Part shown: piece by piece, positions 49,543 to 58,714 of the stretch
Layout: each line of letters starts with the position of its first letter
Position numbering within the stretch: the first letter of the stretch is position 1
Origin: Anaerolineales bacterium UBA2317
GTDB taxonomy: Bacteria; Chloroflexota; Anaerolineae; Anaerolineales; Villigracilaceae
NCBI GenBank assembly: GCA_002345215.1
Contig: DDVH01000004.1
Coordinates: 35,364-99,363, forward strand
Length of the DNA stretch: 64,000 bases
Direction of reading: 5' to 3'
Notes under the pieces: generated by a model
What the model saw: only the letters and a program-made list of their open reading frames with translations
Told to the model about the DNA's origin: nothing
Database searches by the model: none
Position numbers and translations under genes: made by a program

Positions 49543-50274
49543 ATGATTCAAGTTCAAGGTCTTTCAAAATCTTTTGGAAAAGTAAAAGCCGTGCAAGAAG
49601 TTTCATTCTCTGCACCAGATGGTGAAATTACTGGGTTGCTTGGTCCAAATGGAGCAGGCAAAAGTACAACATTGCGCATGTTATACACATTGTTGAAACC
49701 AGAAAATGGAACTGCAAAAGTAGATGGTTTTGATGTAACGGAGTCTCCAGTTGAGGTGCAGAAGCGGATTGGCGTCTTGGCTGATGCGCGGGGTTTGTAT
49801 CCCAGATTAACGAGTCGAGAAAATATCCGCTATTATGGGCGCTTGCATGGTTTGGAAGGGGAGCTGTTAGAAAAACAAATTAATTCATTACTTGTTTTAT
49901 TAGATATGCAATCTATTGCTGATAGAAAGACAGAAGGTTTTTCTACAGGCGAAAGATTGAAAGTTGCCATTGCACGCGCTTTGGTACATAATCCCAAAAA
50001 TGTTTTATTAGATGAACCAACCAATGGTTTGGATGTGATGAGCACACGCGCGATGCGTCAATTTGTGTTGCGATTAAGAGAAGAAGGAAAATGCGTTTTG
50101 TTTACTAGTCATATTATGCAAGAGGTTGCCGCATTGTGTAATCAGATTGTGATTATTTCACATGGAAAAGTATCTGCACATGGTACGCCGGATGATTTAC
50201 GCAAACAAACTGGCAAAGAAAGTTTGGAAGATGCCTTTGTAGCCGCGATTGGCTCAGAAGAAGGGTTGGAATAA
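49543..50274 (+). CDS. ABC-2 exporter ATPase (NatA-like)
   Basis: A 243-residue ATPase: GLLGPNGAGKSTTLRMLYTL, FSTGERLKVAIARALVHNPK and VLLDEPTNGLDVMSTRAM, with the switch histidine in LFTSHIMQEVAALC. It resembles NatA of Na+ exporters. Its stop overlaps the permease start (TAATG). Confidence 0.94.
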   Translation: MIQVQGLSKSFGKVKAVQEVSFSAPDGEITGLLGPNGAGKSTTLRMLYTLLKPENGTAKVDGFDVTESPVEVQKRIGVLADARGLYPRLTSRENIRYYGRLHGLEGELLEKQINSLLVLLDMQSIADRKTEGFSTGERLKVAIARALVHNPKNVLLDEPTNGLDVMSTRAMRQFVLRLREEGKCVLFTSHIMQEVAALCNQIVIISHGKVSAHGTPDDLRKQTGKESLEDAFVAAIGSEEGLE

Positions 50275-51449
50275 TGAAAAAGATTTTTATTATCTTTCAA
50301 AAAGAAATGCTCGATAACTTGCGAGATTATCGCAGTTGGATGACTGGATTTTTCTGGGCATTGTTTGGACCGTTATTAATCGGTGGCATGATTTTGATGT
50401 TAGGAAATACTTTCAGAGAAAGTGCTGAAGAGCCATTGTATTTGCCGGTCTTGGGTGCGGAACATGCGCCAAACTTGATTCAATTCCTTGAACAACAAGA
50501 TGTGATTATCCAACCTTCCCCGGCAGACCCACAAGCCGCCGTGATTGCTGGTGATATTAACGTGGCGTTGATAATCCCAGAAAATTATGGTGAAGACTTT
50601 TCTGCTGGTGAAACGGCAAACGTTCAATTAGTTTTTGATAGCACACGCCAATCTGCTAGCGTAGATATAGACCGTGCAGAAGATGCGATTCGCTCATACA
50701 GTAGTTACATTGGAATTTTAAGATTAAGTCTGCGTGGTGTCAGTCCAGAAGTGATTCGCGTGATTCAAATTGAAGAAGTTGATACAGCCACACCACAAAG
50801 CCAAGCTTTGATTTTTCTTTCGATGTTGCCGTACTTCATCATCTTTGCGATTTTCAACGGCGCATCGCCGGTGATTACAGATGCTACTGCTGGCGAAAGA
50901 GAACGTGGTTCGTTAGAGCCATTGTTGATTAATCCTTTACCACGTGGCTGGGTTGTGATTGGAAAATTACTTTCAGCAATCCCATTTGCAATCATTACCT
51001 TGCTGATTACTTTGGGTGGATTTGCCGCAGTCTTTCAAATTTTGCCGATTGAAGATTTGCTCGGTGTACAAATTGGATTCGATATAGGAGCACTCACTGC
51101 AGTTTTCTTAGTTTCTTTACCAATCGTTTTTTTGGCTTGTGCGCTTCAAACGTTAATTGCTTCGTATGTTAAAACAACTAAAGAAGCTGGTACTTATTTA
51201 CCTTTTGTCGGCTTGATTCCTGCTTTGCCGGGCATAGCATTAGCATTTCTTCCAGTCAAACCAGAATTGTGGACGATGCTAATTCCGACGTTTGGTCAAC
51301 AAATTTTGATTAATCAATTTTTACGCGCTGAACCGATTTCTGGAATGAATATTTTTATCTCTGCTTCAGTGACAATTCTTGTTTCTTTGATTATTACTTT
51401 TATCGCAGTGAAGTTGTATGAAGGTGAAAGAATTATTACTGGAAAGTAA
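50274..51449 (+). CDS. ABC-2 exporter permease (NatB-like)
   Basis: A 391-residue ABC-2 permease: an N-terminal helix, a long extracellular domain (about 45-175) and five or six C-terminal helices with DATAGERERGSLEPLLINPL, the hallmark of NatB-type permeases. The substrate is unproven; sodium or a peptide are possibilities by family. The ilv promoter begins 38 bp after its stop. Confidence 0.92.
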   Translation: MKKIFIIFQKEMLDNLRDYRSWMTGFFWALFGPLLIGGMILMLGNTFRESAEEPLYLPVLGAEHAPNLIQFLEQQDVIIQPSPADPQAAVIAGDINVALIIPENYGEDFSAGETANVQLVFDSTRQSASVDIDRAEDAIRSYSSYIGILRLSLRGVSPEVIRVIQIEEVDTATPQSQALIFLSMLPYFIIFAIFNGASPVITDATAGERERGSLEPLLINPLPRGWVVIGKLLSAIPFAIITLLITLGGFAAVFQILPIEDLLGVQIGFDIGALTAVFLVSLPIVFLACALQTLIASYVKTTKEAGTYLPFVGLIPALPGIALAFLPVKPELWTMLIPTFGQQILINQFLRAEPISGMNIFISASVTILVSLIITFIAVKLYEGERIITGK

Positions 51450-51487
51450 ACAATTCTTTAAGACCAGCCGAATCCTACATTAACCCC

Positions 51488-51515
51488 TTGACTAATTTCC
51501 GAAAGTGCCTATAAT
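51488..51515 (+). promoter_or_regulatory. ilv operon promoter
   Basis: TTGACT (51488-51493), a 16-base spacer and a consensus TATAAT (51510-51515). Transcription should begin near 51522, 13 bases ahead of the leader-peptide ATG. Confidence 0.9.
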
Positions 51516-51534
51516 CGGGCGAAATCTCGAAACA

Positions 51535-51639
51535 ATGTTTACCTTCTTCTACCTCTCCCTTATTACCATCCTTATTGTAGTCCTTATTATTAAAGGATTA
51601 TTTTCGGTTAGGATGGCAACGGTGAGAGTGAAGAAATAA
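51535..51639 (+). CDS. Ile/Leu/Val leader peptide of the ilv attenuator
   Basis: A 34-codon frame in which 12 of the 16 codons at positions 7-22 (LSLITILIVVLIIKGL) are Leu, Ile or Val. It ends in a basic tail (MATVRVKK) 22 bases before an intrinsic terminator. Pairings visible by hand: CCATCCT (51566-51572, within the control codons) with AGGATGG (51610-51616) as protector; GGTTAGG (51606-51612) with CCTAACC (51667-51673), extended by GGC with GCC across a small internal loop, as antiterminator overlapping the terminator arm AGCCGCCT. A ribosome stalled at the control codons masks the first segment and allows antitermination. The peptide could also pass as a membrane helix, but its position argues for a regulatory role. 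No clear ribosome-binding site is seen. Confidence 0.85.
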   Translation: MFTFFYLSLITILIVVLIIKGLFSVRMATVRVKK

Positions 51640-51661
51640 ACACACTTACGCAAACGCAGAG

Positions 51662-51689
51662 AGCCGCCTAACCACAGGCGGCTTTTTTG
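51662..51689 (+). terminator. Intrinsic terminator of the ilv attenuator
   Basis: AGCCGCCT, loop AACCAC and AGGCGGCT form an 8-bp stem followed by TTTTTTG. It sits about 82 bases before ilvD. Confidence 0.95.
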
Positions 51690-51699
51690 TTATCAAAAA

Positions 51700-51757
51700 T
51701 CAGACGATAGACAATAGACCATAGACCATAAAACACCGTCCACCGTCTACGGTCTAA
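51700..51757. repeat. TAGACCATAGACC-type repeat
   Basis: AGACGATAGACAATAGACC, ATAGACCATAAAACACC and GTCCACCGTCTACGGTCTA fill the gap before ilvD. It is a degenerate relative of the element at 40494. It lies downstream of the attenuator terminator, so it will be in the operon mRNA. Confidence 0.75.
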
Positions 51758-51770
51758 CCAAAGGAGAACT

Positions 51771-53438
51771 ATGCGTTCAGATACAGTCAAAAAAGGATTT
51801 GATAAAGCACCACATCGTGCTTTGCTTCGCGCCACAGGTTTGCAGGATGAAGATTTCAACAAGCCGTTTGTCGCAATCGTCAATTCGTATGTGGACGTGG
51901 TGCCCGGGCATGTGCATTTGCAGGATTTTGGCAAACTCGTCAAAGCGGCAGTCCGCGCGGCTGGATGTGTACCTTTTGAGTTCAATACCATCGGTGTAGA
52001 TGATGGCATTGCAATGGGTCACATGGGGATGAAGTACTCGCTTCCTTCTCGTGAGCTAATTGCTGACTGCGTGGAGACCATGATCGAAGCCCACAGATTT
52101 GACGCCATGGTCTGCATCCCGAACTGTGACAAAATCGTGCCTGGCATGTTACTTGCCACAATGAGAGTTAACATCCCAACCATTTTTGTGTCAGGCGGAG
52201 CGATGAAAGCAGGCATGACTCCTGAAGGCGAAACGATAGATTTGATTTCAGTATTTGAAGGCGTGGGGGCATTCTCAGCAGGCAAGATAGACGAAAAACG
52301 ATTAATGACTTTAGAAAAATTTGCATGTCCATCTTGTGGTTCTTGTTCAGGCATGTTCACAGCCAATTCAATGAACTGTCTCATGGAAGCATTAGGTTTG
52401 GCATTACCTTATAACGGCTCGGCTTTAGCAAAGACTCCTGAACGTGAAGCCTTAGCAAAACAAGCCGCGGCACAAATCACAACATTAATTGAACGCGATA
52501 TCAAACCAAGAGACATTGTCACCGCGGAAGCGATTGATGATGCGTTTGCATTAGATATGGCAATGGGTGGTTCATCCAATACAGTGTTACACACATTAGC
52601 ATTAGCAAACGAAGCAGGCGTGGATTATCCACTAGAAAGAATCAATGCCGTAGCAGATAAAGTTCCGCATATTTGCAAAGTCAGTCCAGCCGGTAAATGG
52701 CACATGGAAGATGTGCATCGTGCAGGAGGGATACCGGCAATCTTAAATGAAATCCAGTGGGGAACAGGCATGTTGCATTTTGACAGAATCACTGTAACTG
52801 GAAAAACATTAGGCGAATCCATTCAAGGTTCAGATATCAAAGATGAAGAAGTAATCAGAAGATATGACAATGCACACTCAAAACGCGGCGGTTTATCTAT
52901 TTTGTTTGGTAACCTTGCTCCCAAAGGTGCAGTTGTAAAAGTGGGTGGTGTCAGTGAAGCCATGATGAAGTTTGAAGGACCTGCTGTCATTTTTGAATCA
53001 CAAGAAGAATGTATGGCTGGAATTTTGGCGGGAAAAGTCAAAGCCGGTGATTGTGTTGTCGTTAGATACGAAGGTCCAAAAGGAGGACCGGGTATGCAAG
53101 AGATGTTATCGCCGACATCTGCCATTATGGGTCAAGGGCTTGGAGATAAAGTCGCATTGATTACCGATGGAAGATTTAGCGGCGGGACACGTGGTGCATG
53201 TATTGGTCATGTATCACCAGAAGCGGCATCAGGTGGACCGATTGCGGCACTCAAAGCTGGGGATGTGATTCAAATTGACTTGGTAGCACGCAGTTTGAAT
53301 GTCAAGTTAAGCGAAGCGGAAATTAAGAGTCGGCTCGAAGCGTTGCCGGAATTTAAATCTAAAACAACATCAAAGTGGTTGAAGCGTTATTCACATTTTG
53401 TCACCAGTGCTGATACTGGCGCGGTGTTGGAATCATAA
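51771..53438 (+). CDS. ilvD: Dihydroxy-acid dehydratase
   Basis: A 555-residue Fe-S dehydratase of valine and isoleucine synthesis. Cluster ligands lie in CIPNCDKIVPGMLL and KFACPSCGSCSGMFTANSMN; the substrate site includes TDGRFSGGTRGACIGHVSPE with the catalytic serine. AAAGGAG precedes the ATG. It is the first structural gene after the attenuator. Confidence 0.97.
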   Translation: MRSDTVKKGFDKAPHRALLRATGLQDEDFNKPFVAIVNSYVDVVPGHVHLQDFGKLVKAAVRAAGCVPFEFNTIGVDDGIAMGHMGMKYSLPSRELIADCVETMIEAHRFDAMVCIPNCDKIVPGMLLATMRVNIPTIFVSGGAMKAGMTPEGETIDLISVFEGVGAFSAGKIDEKRLMTLEKFACPSCGSCSGMFTANSMNCLMEALGLALPYNGSALAKTPEREALAKQAAAQITTLIERDIKPRDIVTAEAIDDAFALDMAMGGSSNTVLHTLALANEAGVDYPLERINAVADKVPHICKVSPAGKWHMEDVHRAGGIPAILNEIQWGTGMLHFDRITVTGKTLGESIQGSDIKDEEVIRRYDNAHSKRGGLSILFGNLAPKGAVVKVGGVSEAMMKFEGPAVIFESQEECMAGILAGKVKAGDCVVVRYEGPKGGPGMQEMLSPTSAIMGQGLGDKVALITDGRFSGGTRGACIGHVSPEAASGGPIAALKAGDVIQIDLVARSLNVKLSEAEIKSRLEALPEFKSKTTSKWLKRYSHFVTSADTGAVLES

Positions 53439-53447
53439 GGAGCAAGA

Positions 53448-55139
53448 ATGAAATTAAAAGGTGCAGAAATTGTTTGGGAATGTTTGGTGCGTGAAGGTGT
53501 GGAAGTGGTGTTCGGTTATCCGGGTGGTGCCAACATGCCAATTTATGATGCGATGTTAAATTATCCGGTGCATCATGTTTTGGTGAGACATGAACAAGGT
53601 GCCGCACACATGGCGGATGGATACGCTCGTACTTCGGGGAAAGTTGGTGTGGCGATGGCGACATCGGGTCCGGGTGCAACAAATTTAGTAACCGGCATTT
53701 GTACTGCCATGATGGATTCAGTTCCAGTTGTATTTATTACAGGTCAAGTAGCGGCGCATTTAATTGGTGGTGATGCATTTCAAGAAACCGATGTAACTGG
53801 AATTACATTACCCATTACAAAACATAATTATTTGGTGACACGAGCAGATGAAATTGCAGATACGATTCGTGAAGCATTTTATATCGCACGCAGTGGTAGA
53901 CCGGGTCCGGTATTAATTGATATTTGTAAAAATGCACAAGTTGAATCTTGTGAGTTTGAATTTCCAGAAGAAGTAAAGTTGCCGGGCTATCAACCAGTAA
54001 CACATGCTCCACAAAACTTATTAGAGCAGGCAGTGAGATTAATTGAAAAATCAAAGAAGCCTGTTATTTTATGTGGGCATGGCGTGTTAATGTCTAAAGC
54101 CGAAGAAGAATTGATGCAATTTGCTGTTAAGACACAAACTCCAGTGGCGAGCACTTTACTTGGTTTGGGAGCATTCCCTGCTTCACATGAATTAAGTTTA
54201 GGCATGATGGGCATGCATGGCGAAGTGCATACCAATTTAGCAATTCAAAATTCGGATTTGATTCTTGCTTTTGGTATGCGCTTTGATGACCGTGTAACGG
54301 GTACTTTGAAAACGTATGCACCGCGTGCAAAAAAGATTCATATTGAAATTGACCCATCTGAAGTGCATAAAAATGTTTTTGTAGATGTGCCGTTGGTTGG
54401 TGATTTGAAAAATATCGTCACTGATTTAATTCCATTGGTAGATGAATATGACCATGATGAATGGAAAGCAGAAATTAATTCATGGAAAGCAGAAGCAGAT
54501 GCACGCAGTATTATGAATTGGGAAGATGATGGCAAATTATATGTAGCGCATTTGATTGCTGATATTTGGAAAGCAACCGATGGAAATGCGATTGTTTCAA
54601 CAGATGTGGGTCAACATCAAATGTGGGCGGCACAATATTACTTTTTGGAAAAACCGAATCGCTGGCTGACTTCTGGTGGTGCCGGAACAATGGGTTTCGG
54701 TTTACCTTCTGCGATTGGGGCATGGTTTGCGGCGAAAGACCAAGAAATTTGGGCAGTGGCTGGTGATGGTGGTTTTCAAATGACTGCGGCAGAGTTAACT
54801 ACAGCAGTTCAAGAAAATGCAAATGTCAAAGTTGCAATTATGAACAATCAATATTTGGGCATGGTGAGGCAATGGCAGGAATTCTTTTTTGAGAAAAGAT
54901 ATTCGGCTGTAAATATGCTTACACCGGATTTCGTCAAATTGGCTGAGGCGCATGGTGTGCCTGCTCGAAGAGTCACCAAGCGTGAGGAAGTGAATGAAGC
55001 GATTGAATGGGCGAGAAAAACTCAAGGTCCAGTGGTGCTTGAATTTAGAGTCGAGCAAGAAGAAGCAGTCTATCCAATGGTACCAACCGGTGCGGCGTTG
55101 GATGAAATGATTCAAAGACCGGCAAAACAGAAAGCGTAA
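53448..55139 (+). CDS. ilvB: Acetolactate synthase, large subunit
   Basis: A 563-residue ThDP enzyme. It has the activating glutamate in VRHEQGAAHMADGYARTSGK, SGPGATNLVTGICTAMMDSV, FAD-region AFGMRFDDRVTG, and the ThDP/Mg motif GDGGFQMTAAELTTAVQENA with MNNQYLGMVRQWQ. It begins nine bases after ilvD with AAGGAGC ahead of the ATG. Confidence 0.97.
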   Translation: MKLKGAEIVWECLVREGVEVVFGYPGGANMPIYDAMLNYPVHHVLVRHEQGAAHMADGYARTSGKVGVAMATSGPGATNLVTGICTAMMDSVPVVFITGQVAAHLIGGDAFQETDVTGITLPITKHNYLVTRADEIADTIREAFYIARSGRPGPVLIDICKNAQVESCEFEFPEEVKLPGYQPVTHAPQNLLEQAVRLIEKSKKPVILCGHGVLMSKAEEELMQFAVKTQTPVASTLLGLGAFPASHELSLGMMGMHGEVHTNLAIQNSDLILAFGMRFDDRVTGTLKTYAPRAKKIHIEIDPSEVHKNVFVDVPLVGDLKNIVTDLIPLVDEYDHDEWKAEINSWKAEADARSIMNWEDDGKLYVAHLIADIWKATDGNAIVSTDVGQHQMWAAQYYFLEKPNRWLTSGGAGTMGFGLPSAIGAWFAAKDQEIWAVAGDGGFQMTAAELTTAVQENANVKVAIMNNQYLGMVRQWQEFFFEKRYSAVNMLTPDFVKLAEAHGVPARRVTKREEVNEAIEWARKTQGPVVLEFRVEQEEAVYPMVPTGAALDEMIQRPAKQKA

Positions 55140-55147
55140 GGAGAATT

Positions 55148-55699
55148 ATGAATTACACATTTATCGCATTAGTTGAAAATAAACCTGGCGTGTTGAATCG
55201 CGTTGCTTCTTTGTTTCGCCGTAGAAATTTCAATATTGAATCATTAGCCGTTGGAAAAACTGATAACCCCGAAGTTTCACGCATGACCGTTGTAGTGGAT
55301 TGCCCAAATGGGGATGTGGATGCACATCGCATTGAATCAAATTTATATAAATTGGTCAATGTGATTGATGTGCAAGATGTAACGCATCAACCTTCGGTGA
55401 CGCGTGATTTGGCTTTGATAAAAGTACAAGTGGGTCCAGAACGTCGTGCTGAAGTAAATGGTTTGGCAGAAATTTTTCGCGCACGCATTGTAGATGTGGC
55501 AATTGATTCTGTGATTGTTGAAATTACTGGAACAGAAGACAAAATTGAAGGCATGATTGAATTGCTTCGTCCGTTAGGAATTGTTGAAATGGTTCGCACT
55601 GGAAAAGTTTCTATGACGCGTGGCATTAACGATGGTTTACGTCGTATGCCCGGTGTGAATGGCAATAGTTACGAAGAATTAAGTCAGATTATGCCGTGA
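55148..55699 (+). CDS. ilvH: Acetolactate synthase, small regulatory subunit
   Basis: A 183-residue subunit with an N-terminal ACT domain (YTFIALVENKPGVLNRVASL, RRRNFNIESLAVGKT) that binds valine, and a C-terminal domain ending VEMVRTGKVSMTRG. AAGGAG precedes the ATG, nine bases after ilvB. The name ilvN would be equivalent. Confidence 0.96.
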   Translation: MNYTFIALVENKPGVLNRVASLFRRRNFNIESLAVGKTDNPEVSRMTVVVDCPNGDVDAHRIESNLYKLVNVIDVQDVTHQPSVTRDLALIKVQVGPERRAEVNGLAEIFRARIVDVAIDSVIVEITGTEDKIEGMIELLRPLGIVEMVRTGKVSMTRGINDGLRRMPGVNGNSYEELSQIMP

Positions 55700-55701
55700 G
55701 A

Positions 55702-55759
55702 AAGTAAATAAATAAACAAGTAAACAGATAACGTATATACATGTGTACCTGTTTACATT
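55702..55759. repeat. GTAAACAG/CTGTTTAC repeat before ilvC
   Basis: AAGTAAATAAATAAACAAG, GTAAACAGATAACG and GTGTACCTGTTTACATT form an imperfect palindromic unit between ilvH and ilvC, related to the elements at 43452 and 46176. Confidence 0.7.
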
Positions 55760-55784
55760 AAATCTAAAACTGGAGAATGTAACA

Positions 55785-56837
55785 ATGGCAAAAATTAATT
55801 TCGGTGGTGTGGAAGAAGAAGTTGTAACGCGTGATGAATTTTCACTTGATAAAGCACGCGAAGTTTTGAAAGATGAAATTGTGGCTGTGCTTGGTTATGG
55901 TGTGCAAGGTCCGGCGCAAGCATTGAACATGCGTGACAATGGAATCAAAGTAATTGTGGGTCAACGTGAAGGTACAAAAAATTGGGATAAAGCAATTGAA
56001 GATGGTTGGGTGCCCGGTGAAACTTTATTTTCTGTAGAAGAAGCGGCGGAAAAAGGAACTGTCATTCAGTACTTATTATCGGATGCAGGTCAACGTTCGC
56101 AATGGTCAAAGATTGTTGAAACTTTGAACGAAGGCGATATGCTTTATTTTTCTCATGGATTTTCTGTGACCTTCAAAGATGATACCGGTGTGATTCCGCC
56201 TCCTCACGTGGATGTGGCGTTGGTTGCCCCAAAGGGGTCGGGCAGGAGTGTGCGCACAAACTTTTTAGATGGCTCCGGTATCAATGCAAGTTATGCTGTT
56301 CATCAAGATGCAACAGGCAAAGCCAAAGAAAGGACGATTGCATTAGGCATTGCAATTGGTGCAGGATATTTATTCCCAACTACGTTTGAAAAAGAAGTGT
56401 ATTCAGACTTAACCGGTGAACGTGGTGTGTTGATGGGTGCTTTAGCCGGTGTAATGGAAGCACAATATACCGAACTTCGCAAACATGGACATTCTCCATC
56501 CGAAGCGTTTAATGAAACCGTTGAAGAGTTAACTCAATCATTGATTCGTTTGGTTGGTCAAAACGGCATGGATTGGATGTATGCCAATTGTTCCACTACT
56601 GCTCAACGTGGCGCATTGGATTGGAAAAAAAAATTCCGTGATGCTGTTGCACCGGTCTTCAAAGATTTATATCAAAGCGTGATTTCAGGTAACGAAGCCA
56701 GAATTACTCTCGAAGCAAATAGCAAACCAGATTACAGAGAAAAATTGGATAAAGAACTTGCGGAAATTCGTGACTCTGAAATGTGGCGTGCGGGTGCGGC
56801 GGTTAGGTCATTGAGACCTGAGAATTGGAAGAAGTAA
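55785..56837 (+). CDS. ilvC: Ketol-acid reductoisomerase, class I
   Basis: From the ATG at 55785 (GGAG nearby) the enzyme has 350 residues. The nucleotide-binding motif is VAVLGYGVQGPAQALNMRDN, and the cofactor loop VIVGQREGTKNWDK contains charged and polar residues. Metal and substrate ligands lie in EKEVYSDLTGERGVLMGALA and the C-terminal knotted domain. GYGVQGPAQ differs from the common GYGSQGHAH but matches a known sub-branch. The upstream in-frame codons to 55743 lie in a repeat and were not used. Confidence 0.95.
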   Translation: MAKINFGGVEEEVVTRDEFSLDKAREVLKDEIVAVLGYGVQGPAQALNMRDNGIKVIVGQREGTKNWDKAIEDGWVPGETLFSVEEAAEKGTVIQYLLSDAGQRSQWSKIVETLNEGDMLYFSHGFSVTFKDDTGVIPPPHVDVALVAPKGSGRSVRTNFLDGSGINASYAVHQDATGKAKERTIALGIAIGAGYLFPTTFEKEVYSDLTGERGVLMGALAGVMEAQYTELRKHGHSPSEAFNETVEELTQSLIRLVGQNGMDWMYANCSTTAQRGALDWKKKFRDAVAPVFKDLYQSVISGNEARITLEANSKPDYREKLDKELAEIRDSEMWRAGAAVRSLRPENWKK

Positions 56838-56841
56838 TGCT

Positions 56842-56972
56842 TGGTGGTTGAGTAGCCTGAACGAAGAGAAGGCGTATCGAAACCACAGGTTTTCAAAAAA
56901 TATTTTCATTTCTATTACCTGTTGGTCTCGATATGGTCTCGCAAAAAATGCTCGACCTACTCGACCAACGAG
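56842..56972. repeat. GGTTGAGTAG...GTATCGAAACC nested repeat before leuA
   Basis: GGTTGAGTAG and GCGTATCGAAACC are followed about 60 bases later by GGTCTCGATATGG and CTACTCGACC, giving a nested long hairpin upstream of leuA. It shares words with 12139 and 15709. Coordinates may be off by a base. Confidence 0.7.
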
Positions 56973-56986
56973 TATATGGAGTTTAT

Positions 56987-58627
56987 ATGACAAACAACTA
57001 TGTAAAAATTTTTGACACAACATTACGTGACGGTGAACAATCTCCGGGGGCGACGATGACTTCGGCTGAAAAGTTGGAGGTGGCACATAATCTCGCACGC
57101 TTGGGTGTAGATATTATTGAAGCGGGATTCCCTGCCGCATCACCGGATGATTTGGAAGCTGTCCGCCAAATTGCTGTTGAGGTGGGCAACCCAACTACAA
57201 GTCAGAATGAAGCGAAAGTTCCTGTCATCGCCGGGTTGGCACGCGCAAATAAATCTGATATTGATAAAGCGTGGGAAGCTGTGCAATATGCAAAACATCC
57301 ACGCATTCATACGTTTTTGGCGACGTCGCAAATTCATATGAAACATAAATTGAAAATGGACCCTGAAGAAGTGGTGCAACGTGTTTCAGAAATGGTGGCG
57401 TATGCAAAAAGTTTGTGTGATGATGTTGAATTTTCGCCAGAAGATGCGGGACGTTCTGACCCAGAATTTTTGTATGTTGTTTTGGGTGAAGCAATTAAGT
57501 CTGGTGCAACGACTTTAAATATTCCTGACACAGTTGGTTACACAACGCCAGATGAATTTTATAAGTTGATTGATGGCATTATTAAACACACACCCGGAAT
57601 GCATGATGGTATTACAGTTTCAGTCCATTGCCATGATGATTTGGGAATGGCGACTGCAAATACGTTAGCAGGTATTCGCGCGGGTGCACGCCAAGCCGAA
57701 GTTACCATAAATGGAATCGGTGAACGTGCGGGTAATACTTCACTTGAAGAAGTTGTGATGGCATTGAAAACGCGACATCCAGTGTTTGGTTTAGAAACTG
57801 GAATTGATACAAAACAAATTTCGCGCATGAGCAAATTGGTCAGCAATTACACGGGCATGGTGGTGCAACCCAATAAAGCAATTGTCGGTGCGAATGCGTT
57901 TGCGCATGAAGCAGGTATTCATCAAGACGGCATGTTGAAACATCAGACCACGTATGAAATTATGCGTCCTGAAGATGTTGGCGTGAATCAAACCAAACTT
58001 GTCTTAGGCAAACATTCCGGCAGACATGCTTTGCGAAATCGATTGGCTGAAATGGGACATTCACTCGATGAAGTTGAACTTGATAAAGCTTTTGCACGCT
58101 TCAAAGAATTGGCTGATAGAAAAAAAGTTATCACCGATTTAGATTTAGAAGCCTTGATTGCTGATGAATTTTATAAACCACGCGATGTGTATTTATTAAA
58201 TGGAATGCAAGTGACATGCGGAACGATGGGCATGCCAACCGCGACAGTTCGTTTACGCGGACCCGATGGCATTGTTCACACACAAGCCGCCATTGGTACA
58301 GGTCCAGTAGATGCGACTTATAAAGCGATTGATGGCATTGTAAAAGTTCGTTGTACATTGCTTGAGTTTAATGTCCATGCGGTTACTGAAGGCATTGATG
58401 CACTTGGTGAAGTGAGTGTTCGCATTCAAAGTGAAAATGGACATACTTCTATGGATCCGCAAAGTGAATTGGAATATGTGCGCGTGTATGGTGGGCATGG
58501 AGCTGATTCAGATATTATCGTTGCCAGTGCAAAAGCCTATATCAACGCATTAAATAAATTAATCATTGCGCAAACAGAAGGCAGTGAAGAAAAAGTAAAA
58601 AATGATTTTGGAGTGATGTTGGGATGA
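56987..58627 (+). CDS. leuA: 2-isopropylmalate synthase
   Basis: From the ATG at 56987 (GGAG seven bases upstream) the protein has 546 residues. It opens VKIFDTTLRDGEQSPGATMT, has IIEAGFPAASPDD, the metal histidines in VSVHCHDDLGMATANTLAGI, NGIGERAGNTSLEEVVMAL, HEAGIHQDGMLKH, and a C-terminal LeuA dimer domain (about 420-540) for leucine feedback. It condenses 2-ketoisovalerate with acetyl-CoA. Confidence 0.96.
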   Translation: MTNNYVKIFDTTLRDGEQSPGATMTSAEKLEVAHNLARLGVDIIEAGFPAASPDDLEAVRQIAVEVGNPTTSQNEAKVPVIAGLARANKSDIDKAWEAVQYAKHPRIHTFLATSQIHMKHKLKMDPEEVVQRVSEMVAYAKSLCDDVEFSPEDAGRSDPEFLYVVLGEAIKSGATTLNIPDTVGYTTPDEFYKLIDGIIKHTPGMHDGITVSVHCHDDLGMATANTLAGIRAGARQAEVTINGIGERAGNTSLEEVVMALKTRHPVFGLETGIDTKQISRMSKLVSNYTGMVVQPNKAIVGANAFAHEAGIHQDGMLKHQTTYEIMRPEDVGVNQTKLVLGKHSGRHALRNRLAEMGHSLDEVELDKAFARFKELADRKKVITDLDLEALIADEFYKPRDVYLLNGMQVTCGTMGMPTATVRLRGPDGIVHTQAAIGTGPVDATYKAIDGIVKVRCTLLEFNVHAVTEGIDALGEVSVRIQSENGHTSMDPQSELEYVRVYGGHGADSDIIVASAKAYINALNKLIIAQTEGSEEKVKNDFGVMLG

Positions 58628-58714
58628 AGTACAACGCTTCTTTCTTGATTTCAAGTTGATTCTGTTTCATCAACATTTACTTTAATATAAAAATAACAAG
58701 GACTTAATTAATCT

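Noticed and set aside
51535..51639. Small membrane protein gene instead of a leader peptide
   Set aside because: The hydrophobic run could be a membrane helix, but it consists almost only of the three amino acids made by the operon, and the DNA carries the protector and antiterminator arms next to an intrinsic terminator.
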